Below, piece by piece: positions 56,301 to 64,000 of a stretch of 64,000 bases of DNA. This DNA comes from Nymphaea colorata (Eukaryota; Streptophyta; Magnoliopsida; Nymphaeales; Nymphaeaceae). A model generated the notes under the pieces. The model saw only the letters and a program-made list of their open reading frames with translations, had not been told where the DNA came from and made no database searches. Each line of letters begins with the position of its first letter. Positions within the stretch are counted from its first letter, which is position 1. Both the position numbers and the translations under genes were made by a program. The stretch is from the NCBI RefSeq assembly GCF_008831285.2, contig NC_045148.1:10173001-10237000 (forward strand), given 5' to 3'.

Positions 56301-58112
56301 CCATTCTCAGCATTTAAAGGGTATTTAGTATTTTCTGCTGCATGTAGAGTTGGAACATATCATGGTGAGTGTCCTCTGAAAGGATAGGCCGCTTGAATCT
56401 TGCTGTTTCCCGCTAATATCCCTTTCCACCAAATCTGTAGGCAGAATGCTCTATTTCTATGCGAGGCTTAATGCTGTTATGCTCTCTTTTTCTCTTTGCA
56501 GCTATTATATTCATCACTTACTGATACTTTTCTCAATTGCGTTTTTGGAATTTGAGAGTTGTAAATTCAAAGTGCTGTCATTTATAATGTGTACTGTTTT
56601 TTGGTGGAGAAATTAAAACAACTAATTAATAACCTTAAACTTGCTTTCTTTTTTTCTTTCTTTAGCCTCATCGCTTTACTTATGTACAGGCAACTCCCAC
56701 ATTGGCAAGCGCATACTCCATTTCTCGAGCTATCAATATTCCTGTTCTGTGTTCATCTGGATTGAGTTCAGTTACAGCACCGATGGCTTTGGCAGCTGGT
56801 GCGGCCGGTGTGGTATGTAGTCTGCATTTTTTCAGAATTCACTATTCATATTGAGCCCATCATATATGCTGAACAAGTTAGCAAGACTGACCTGATGTAA
56901 GAAGAAAATAAAACGGGTCATACTCGACCATCCTGTGATGCTGGAATACACCAGATCTGGAATCACAGTAAAGTTGAAAACATTAAAAGTAAATAACATT
57001 CTGAGGGCAAGGCGATAAATCCCAGTAATGGATAACGCAATAAATCAAAACGGAAATAGTAATCACAAAATGACAAACTTATAATGCAATTTACCCTTGC
57101 ATATGAATCCATAATAAAAGGACAAAGTAAGCTTGCTAATCGTTATTCAGATGAGGGGAAAAAAAAAACATTCAAAGGCTGACATAGAAGCAACTGAAAA
57201 TTGTCAACTGTAATATGATGCTACTGGCATATTACATTCCTGTTGCCCCAGAATCCATTCTGGTCTGGTTATGTTATTCACCAATGCAATTGTTTCATCC
57301 GAGGCAGCAGGTCACTTCTCCGTAAACTTCATGTTCTAAAAAAACACTGTTGACCTTCTAGAACAGTAACTATCAGAAGCTCAGAAAGAGAAATAGATCT
57401 GAAACATACAAAATTATGGGCAGTAAAGGAAGTTCAATTTAAAAATGATTGGTCCTATATTATGTGCTTAATTCCGCATTGTCGTGGAAACAATAGCATC
57501 TTGTTTCCAAATTTGCAAATCAATTATAAGATGCTTTTACATGAATAAGTACAGGTGGATTTCACATAGTTTATTAGCATCATAATTGCATCACTGCAAA
57601 TGCTGTCATCTATGACAGGGGTACAAGCATGAATACATGATTTAGGAAGTAGGACACGAGGACACTTGTCTTCGGTTGTTTAAATATATAACTAGTGTTT
57701 TTGCGTTATAAGTTACAGATGTAGCAATGACATTGATAATGTAAGACACTGTTAGCGAACATAAGACACATTAAAAATGTTTTACCACAGCATGCACGTG
57801 GCACGTCCACACATTCATTCTCTAGAGATAGGATCCTAAGCAGCTTATCCCTGTAAGATGGACTTTCAACATGATTTATAGGAAATACATCTTCACCATT
57901 ATGAGTGAAATAAAACGATGCTTTACTGTGAGTTTTCTCGTGGAAGCTGCTGACGTCCGACATTATGCTTTTCTCAAATGCAGGGAGTTGGTTCAGCGGT
58001 GAATAAGCTCAATGATGTTGTTGCAATGATTGCTGAGGTGAAATCGTTAGCCAATGCCTTGATGCTGGAGAGAATTTCTGTAAGTGAGGAAGTGAGAACT
58101 GCTGATCTTTAG
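53371..58112 (+). CDS. YCF23: Ycf23/DUF561 family protein, plastid-targeted
   Basis: Nine exons: 53371-53547, 54242-54307, 54549-54623, 55501-55563, 55717-55776, 55973-56062, 56154-56261, 56690-56812, 57984-58112; 296 aa. Every exon length is a multiple of three, so all introns are phase 0. Intron 1 has a GC donor (AAG|GCAAGC); the rest start with GT and all end in AG. Residues 1-40 are Ser/Leu/Lys-rich with few acids, like a chloroplast transit peptide. The mature part reads as a TIM-barrel: GGATHVDIACD, EAGADMVEIGN, GADIIQTEGG, IPVLCSSGLSS and GAAGVGVGSAVNKL. The family is conserved from cyanobacteria and red-algal plastids (ycf23) to plants; its reaction is not known to me. No break or odd residue is seen. 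The start follows from a good leader and the transit-like N-terminus. Confidence 0.92.
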
Positions 58113-60401
58113 TTCAATCTTTCTGTATGCATTTTTGACAGCAGAAACTGTAAGAAGTATTAGGCTTTAGTTTAAAGACTGGATCTACAACTGTTTGGTT
58201 TTATTCTTGGTTGGCCAAGTAGCTCGTATGTAGTGAACCATCGTAACATAAAACAGGTAAGCCATTGATCCATTTCTCATGTTGGAAGGTCTTTCACTGC
58301 CACTAGAAGAAAAATAAAAAAACGTGTACGGGTAAAATGTTGATGGTACTCGATCTGTTAAAGAAAAATGGATGCTACTAACCTACTATGAAGCTGAGGA
58401 CTCCACATTACCAATTGGGCATTAAAGTTGGCAGTGAATTTACTGAAAGAAAAAGAAAAGGTTCGACTTGCAATCAGCAGTCAACTGGAATGAAATCTAG
58501 GCATCGTTGATCCATCTTCAGCAGGAGAATTTTCTTCTGGAGTGGAAAATCTTTGGTCCGTGAAATTATGTCCTTGCCTGTCCAATACGTTGCTTAGAGT
58601 TGACCGATTGTTGCAAAAAAGGGATATCATGTCACCATCAATAGAAAATAATGGTACATGCTTAGGTAGCTCTGATCCTGTGCTCCATATGTGTCATTAA
58701 TCTTATACGGCTGAGCAGCATGCTGGTGTTTTATAAGTCTAGGTCTCATATTGCAACTGTAAACCAATAAATAAATCGAGGCAGCAAGAAGAGAGGAGAT
58801 CTGGTGCACGACCGAAGTTCTAAGGATTATATTACTTGTCCTGGGGGATAATCCCCCGATGGATCAACCATTAATGCTGCGATTTGCACCCCGAGTTTTC
58901 TCAGGATGTCCTCCTAAAGCATGGTGTTGGAGCTCACCCAATGTTTACCTTTCATTGGACGGAGCCATTAAGTGGTCGTCTCTTTCGTTGCTGATCATTT
59001 GATGCAAATTAGTAGTACTTTATCGCGCAAATGATTATAGCACTAGGAGAATATTTTTATAGTCGCGGTTAAATCAACGCGACCTTGTAAAAGCTGGAAA
59101 GCTTTCCGGAGTTGCAATCTTTAGGCCGACCACAATCAGATTGTCCCAAGTGATGCACACAACTTAAAGGTTTCGAGTACGCAGGACTAACCATGTGGGT
59201 TCTATCGGCGAGACTTCAACTTGAAGGTCTTTACGCCAAAACAACGCCCCGGTGGTTCTGTTGGCAATAAAGTGGCCGTTCTCGAATAATTTGGTGCTTT
59301 TCTTGGGAATCCGAGTTCAGATATTGCACCGGTCAAAGGCGATCATGTATCTGAATCATTGCTCGGGCATCCAACACTAAGTGGCCAAAACGAATTAGAC
59401 GCATCAATCTAACAAACCAGATGCTAAACTTTTCGTCGTAGATGATGTGCCATATTCCTCCTGATTTAGAGTTTCAATCGGATTACGCCCGAGTCCCCAT
59501 AGACTGCGACAACCTTCTGCTGTTTTCTGGTTGTTCAGCAATCACCTTTTGGAAGTTGGCTGCTTGTTCGGTGACTCTCCATAAAATCAACCAATTTTCC
59601 TGCCAAGCATGCCTAGCAAAGGCTAAACACGGGCCAGAGGATACCGCCTGTAGGAACCACCTTCGCCAACTATTTGGCTCGGCACATCTTGGTATGAATG
59701 AAGCTCATGCCACATCAGTTGTGCTCACACCACCTTAGACCCTTTAATCCAAAGGAGCCAATGGTGCCAAGATGTGCAAGAACAAGGATACATACTTGCA
59801 GACCTGGTTTGCTGTGACATGCTTGGAGGAGGCATCGTTAACTCGAATGGTTTAGGGTGAGAGACCTTTCAAGCACGGTTGAACGTTACAGCACCAAAAC
59901 TAACATTGCACGGTTGAACGTTACAGCACCAAAACTAACATTTTCCACTGCAACCCCAAGAAGGTTAGGAACCAAGACAACCATTTATAGTCATTACTCC
60001 TTTTATAATGACTCCTTTTATAAACCCTTGAAGATTCCTCACAATCTTCAATATAGGACTAAACATTTGGGGCGTTACAATATTCGGTTCAGTTGGCAAG
60101 CCTTCTTATCTTCCGTAGATCTTGTAATCCTCTGCATGATAAAAAATTTGATCCCGTCCTCCAAATTTTCACAAAAATGAAAATGGCATCATCAATCCAC
60201 TCTACCGTGTCCAAAATTGTGACCGCGGTGCAACTTGGAGGCACAAAGACAACCCTCAGGTGTGAGAAGCCATTCCAGCCTTGGTGCTGAGCTCGGCAGC
60301 AGTCCTCGCTAATTGCTATAACTGGAATTCAGGACAACATTGAACTGCAAATCTTGAACCAGTTGGCCCTAATGGGGAACAACAGATTTCAACAATTAGT
60401 G
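58113..60401. other. Intergenic spacer between convergent genes
   Basis: The first few hundred bases are the likely 3' region of the Ycf23 gene. A 98-codon frame at 59442-59738 and a 107-codon frame at 59857-60180 have no known domain. A 35-bp exact tandem duplication lies at 59873-59942. The mid part (58800-59850) has a retroelement-like base composition, but no enzyme domain is readable. Confidence 0.45.
59873..59942 (+). repeat. Exact 35-bp tandem duplication
   Basis: A 35-bp unit starting GCACGGTTGAACGTTACAGC occurs twice without any difference, at 59873-59907 and 59908-59942. The identity implies a recent event or an assembly artefact. Confidence 0.95.
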
Positions 60402-62603
60402 TTACCAATAATCACTGCAAGAACAAACGCCGTCCCTGAAGTGGTGGAATCGGCTTGCATCTCTAACTATGATCTCTCTGTGTACGATCTTAGAGACGAG
60501 CTTTATTACAGTGTGGCAATCGCCACAAACACGAAGGTTCTTCATCACACGGATAGTACTCCCTTCCACGGTACTAATAAGCCCGAAGGCCATAGCCAGC
60601 CTTTCACTGTGAAAAGACAGACTTGCCTCTTTCTGCTCATCGTCGACGTCATGCAATGCAAAGCTTTTATCAGGAATGTAGCCAAACTCAATCAGTTTGC
60701 CACTCAACCAGTCCAGCTTTTCATGTATTTCCTTGCTCATTAGATGTGAAGCATCTCGAGCTATGAATTTATGGGTTTTATTCTTGATAGTGATCCAGCT
60801 GCATCCTGGAACTTTTCTTATTGCTCTCTGTTTCATCATCACCCTGGTTGTTGCAGCATCGCTCCATTTACCTGCGGCAGCATATATATTAGAGAGTAAA
60901 ACATATGCTGCGCTACTAAGAGGTTCCAACTCAAATACAGCTTCAGCAGCTCTTCTTCCTACTTCCAAATTTGAATGCACTCTGCAAGCGCTCAACAGAG
61001 CAAGCCACACCATAGCCTTTTCTTTTATAGGCATCTTTTTGATGAATTCTTCTGCCCTTTCCAACTCTCCGGACCGTCCCAAGATGTCCACCATACATAC
61101 GTAGTGTTCGAGCTGGACAGAAATGGTAGGATCATGCTTCAACATTTCAAAATAATAGCGCCCCTTTGTTAGTAATCTAGCATGGCTACATGCTGTTAAT
61201 ATCCCAATGAATGTAATCTCGTCTGGTTTTTCACCTGACTGCTCCATTTGATCAAAAAATTTGAGTGCAAGAACACCATTTCCATGCTGTGCACATCCTA
61301 CTATAATCGAATTCCACGAAACAATATTCCTGTCTTTTATGTGATTGAATGCAGTTATGGCGTCCTCCATATCACCACATTTAGAATACATTACAGTGAG
61401 ACTGTTGCCCACAAATACATCAAAATCCAAACCCATCTTAATGGTAAGAGCGTGTGTTTCTTTCCCTCTGTCTAAGGCCTCTAAAGCACTACATGAGTTC
61501 AAAGCACTGGTGAACGTTGACTGGTTTGGCATCACGCTATTGTTCATCATAGCACAGAACACAGCAAGGGCATCTTCATGCTGATCATTCTGACCGTAAC
61601 CACTCAGCAGGGCTGTCCACGAAACAACAGATTTCGGAGAAATTTCAGAGAACACTTGTGCTGAGTTTCTCATATTCTTGCACTCTGCATAAAGAGTAAC
61701 AAATGCTGCGGAGATGAAAGCGTCAGAGATATACCCTGTTTTTATCAAATGGCAATGAATTTGAGTCCCTTGGCATAAAGCTGATAGACTAGAACATGCG
61801 CTAAGAACACAAACAAAGGTGCTTGAGGTAGGCAGAACTCCAGAATCCAACATTTTCATAAAGAAGGACAATGCCTCGTCGCTCCTCCCAATTTGATCGA
61901 GCCCACCGATCATGCAAGTCCATGAAATTGCGTTTGGATTCGGCATCTCCCTGAACAATTTTAAGGCATCCTCCACTCTCCCATTTCTGCAGTATCCATC
62001 AATCATGGCATTCCATGCAGCTGCATCTTTACACGGCATTTTCCTAAACAGCTTATTTGCTAATTCAATCCGGCGTGCCTGAGCTAGGCCTGCAACTATG
62101 GTAGTCCAAGAGACTACATTTCTCTCAGGCATCTCTTCAAACAGTTGATAAGCAAGGTCAAGATTTTGGCATCTCAAATATCCGGATATCATCGCATTCC
62201 AACTAGCAACATCACGGCTGGGCATTCCATCAAAAATTTTACGTGCCTCGTTCAACTTGCCGATCCTTGACAAGCCCACAATCATGATCGTGGAGACAAA
62301 AACATCCGGGGTGGCAATTGTATCGAAAACACGCTTGGCATCATCTAGTCTGTCCTGTTTAACGAAATTGGAGATAATGGCACGCAATGAAGGCCTATTT
62401 CTTTCAGACAAACCGTCAAAAGCTTGGTACCCAGCAATTGAATTGCCATTTCTAACACGATCATGCACCAAATCTACCACTTCTGCGGAGCTACATGTTC
62501 TTGCGTCAAGAAGTAGCGAGTACCAACAACATAAACTAGTGCCGAAAATCGATTGCAAATGAAAATCACGATAAACAACCTTCCTGCAGCAACATCGGAA
62601 CAT
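60402..62603 (-). CDS. PPR protein, PLS class with E and DYW domains (At5g46460-like)
   Basis: Intronless, 733 aa. An N-terminal basic segment rich in Cys, Arg and Ser (1-40) resembles a mitochondrial leader. Arrays of P, L and S type pentatricopeptide repeats run from about 70 to 540, with DVASWNAMISGY, NVVSWTTIVAGLA, NIVSWNSIIVGCAQHG and similar motif starts. E and E+ motifs follow (VWLALLSACRVH, AAYVLLSNIYAAAGKW, KVPGCSWI). The DYW domain (about 640-733) has HSE at 665-667, CGDC at 693-696 and ends CSCSDYW. This is the zinc deaminase-like domain of C-to-U RNA editing factors. The repeats should bind one organellar RNA site. From memory the closest Arabidopsis protein is At5g46460, mitochondrial. 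Active-site residues are intact. Transcribed towards the Ycf23 gene. Confidence 0.93.
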   Translation of the reverse strand: MFRCCCRKVVYRDFHLQSIFGTSLCCWYSLLLDARTCSSAEVVDLVHDRVRNGNSIAGYQAFDGLSERNRPSLRAIISNFVKQDRLDDAKRVFDTIATPDVFVSTIMIVGLSRIGKLNEARKIFDGMPSRDVASWNAMISGYLRCQNLDLAYQLFEEMPERNVVSWTTIVAGLAQARRIELANKLFRKMPCKDAAAWNAMIDGYCRNGRVEDALKLFREMPNPNAISWTCMIGGLDQIGRSDEALSFFMKMLDSGVLPTSSTFVCVLSACSSLSALCQGTQIHCHLIKTGYISDAFISAAFVTLYAECKNMRNSAQVFSEISPKSVVSWTALLSGYGQNDQHEDALAVFCAMMNNSVMPNQSTFTSALNSCSALEALDRGKETHALTIKMGLDFDVFVGNSLTVMYSKCGDMEDAITAFNHIKDRNIVSWNSIIVGCAQHGNGVLALKFFDQMEQSGEKPDEITFIGILTACSHARLLTKGRYYFEMLKHDPTISVQLEHYVCMVDILGRSGELERAEEFIKKMPIKEKAMVWLALLSACRVHSNLEVGRRAAEAVFELEPLSSAAYVLLSNIYAAAGKWSDAATTRVMMKQRAIRKVPGCSWITIKNKTHKFIARDASHLMSKEIHEKLDWLSGKLIEFGYIPDKSFALHDVDDEQKEASLSFHSERLAMAFGLISTVEGSTIRVMKNLRVCGDCHTVIKLVSKIVHREIIVRDASRFHHFRDGVCSCSDYW

Positions 62604-64000
62604 TGAGAAACAACTCAGACAAAATAAAAGAATTAAGTAGGTCAGAGGTTTTCTTATTGGACGACGCTCACGCTAATCGGCGAAAAGGAATCTCTTGATC
62701 CTCTTCACTTTCAAAGAGAGAGAATTATTGTCTGTCGGAGTCCCAGGAGGTCCTTGGTTCAGTTCGATTACTCAAACCGCCCTTGCTGAAGTCATTACGG
62801 GTCGGGTATCAGACATTCCGGGTCCCTTTTTAGTCCCACCTCAGCTGCATCCTGCTATGTGTATGCACGTATCGGATTCGGGAACCGTTGGAAATGTCTC
62901 TCTTTCTCGAGACACTCTTGGCTGGGAAAAAGAGATGCCGTTCAAATACAAGAAATTTTCACCTTATCAAGTGCAAGGCGTTTTGGAGCTTTCACTCTAG
63001 AGGTTATCATTCTTCCTTTTGTTCATCCAAATGAGAGAGATGAGTCTTAAGAAATAACAGAGGTGCAACAAATGTCCCTCTTCTGGCTTATATTGAAACA
63101 AACTTTAAAACTATCTTTTTATGCATTTAGTCTGCCCAATTCCAATCGAAATAAAGAACAAGTGTTCATAACATTTAGTTTGCCCAAATCTATTTTTTTA
63201 TGGATTTAGTTTGCCTGAATCCAATCAAATCAGTCTCAAGTCATCGCAACTAATAATATATTAGAACAACCTGCATTCCTCAAACTTTGGAGTCATACAA
63301 GATAAGACATGTTCTCCTTGTGAGGTAGTTGGGAACAGAAACTAGCACAATGCTCCAATGTTTGGTTATTCCATGAATTTGTTTCAATCTTTGAGACCGA
63401 TTCATGTTTGTGTTCCTATTGTCAAATGACCCTTAAAGAAGGTAGATTGTCACATTTGGTCATAATTGGCTTTTTTATGTCTCCTTTTCTTTTAAGTAGT
63501 TGTGAAAAGACATTAAAAAAAGAGAAAGAAAAAACATGTAAAGGGAGAAAAATTTTGAAAAAACTCGTCTCAAAATTGGGTTGATTAAACCCATTCCTTA
63601 AACGTAGAAAACCAGCTTCATAACATGCTAGATTCGCCTCGCTTTCTCTCAAAACATGTTAGAGAGCCTAAGATTCAGGTTTAGACCAACGGAGATGAGC
63701 ATCCTGAGCACCATTAGCCTTCAACTTGAATGCATAATCTCTCTCCAGCAGGTTAGCATCGAAAAAAGAAATGAATGCATTTTCCAATCCGGTTAAGCAA
63801 AAGAAACCTCAATAGCTTACAATGCTCTGTGCTTTAAAAAGATGTCTGACGAACAATATGATGTAAACCGGGTAAATTTTTGTTGATTTTGCTCTAATAT
63901 CATGGTAAATACGATTTACAATCTATATACGAACCATTAGTTTTATGCTACTAAACAGAAAGAAGAGCGTAATTGAGTTTCAACCCCTGCTTTGTACAGC
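62604..64000. other. Upstream region of the PPR gene and spacer
   Basis: A 101-codon plus-strand frame at 62695-63000 lies divergent to the PPR gene; it has no recognised domain. A fragment ending GTCAAATGACCCTTA at about 63436 and holding a TTCCATGAATTTGTTTCA block resembles the GGGGTCGTTTGG MITE family seen at 2188 and 21094, with an unclear left end. The rest is AT-rich without features. Confidence 0.45.

Overview
The window is nuclear DNA of a flowering plant. The evidence is spliced genes with GT-AG introns, a WRKY transcription factor, a DYW-class pentatricopeptide-repeat (PPR) protein, a Ycf23/DUF561 protein with a plastid-type leader, chromovirus-type Ty3/Gypsy retrotransposon remains, hAT and Tourist-like MITEs, and AT-rich spacers with very long (TA)n tracts. 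I cannot name the species from sequence alone.

Layout. 1-9.6 kb: AT-rich spacer with microsatellites, a MITE at 3625-3824 with perfect terminal repeats and target duplication, and an array of about 136-bp repeats (5764-6104). 9.65-12.4 kb: a three-exon WRKY gene (317 aa, group IIc, WRKY28/71/8-like) whose promoter has two W-boxes and a G-box. 12.4-28.8 kb: spacer with MITEs, a SINE-like element and microsatellites up to about 170 bp. 29.07-29.32 kb: a small one-exon gene for an 81-aa protein with a C-terminal membrane segment. 31.5-46.1 kb: a GC-richer retrotransposon block. 48.3-49.2 kb: an intronless NAD(P)-dependent 3-hydroxyisobutyrate dehydrogenase/glyoxylate reductase-like gene (300 aa). 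53.4-58.1 kb: a nine-exon Ycf23/DUF561 gene (296 aa); all eight introns are phase 0 and the first has a GC donor. 60.4-62.6 kb, minus strand: an intronless 733-aa DYW PPR gene resembling Arabidopsis At5g46460.

The retrotransposon block is the most unusual part. It reads LTR remnant - internal A - LTR - internal B - LTR. B is a decayed autonomous chromovirus (gag with zinc knuckle, protease, reverse transcriptase, RNase H, integrase, chromodomain). A has the same kind of leader, a protease and a chromodomain tail, but no reverse transcriptase or integrase, and its first ORF is not gag: it opens with a forkhead-associated (FHA) phosphopeptide-binding domain of plant type. This looks like a non-autonomous element that acquired a host FHA gene segment. 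B's integrase/chromodomain region is split by a 2,971-bp TG...CA insertion with a near-perfect 5-bp target duplication, probably a solo LTR. The two large LTRs share a spaced AGGGAGG motif array (42/51/42/64 bp against 42/50/42/64 bp), a second array of GGACACG-like motifs, and the 3' LTR holds a perfect 14-bp hairpin with a GCGA loop.

The four or five host genes look independent; nothing suggests a functional cluster. LTR outer edges and untranslated regions are estimates; coding exon boundaries of the WRKY and Ycf23 genes are supported by phase and splice-site agreement.
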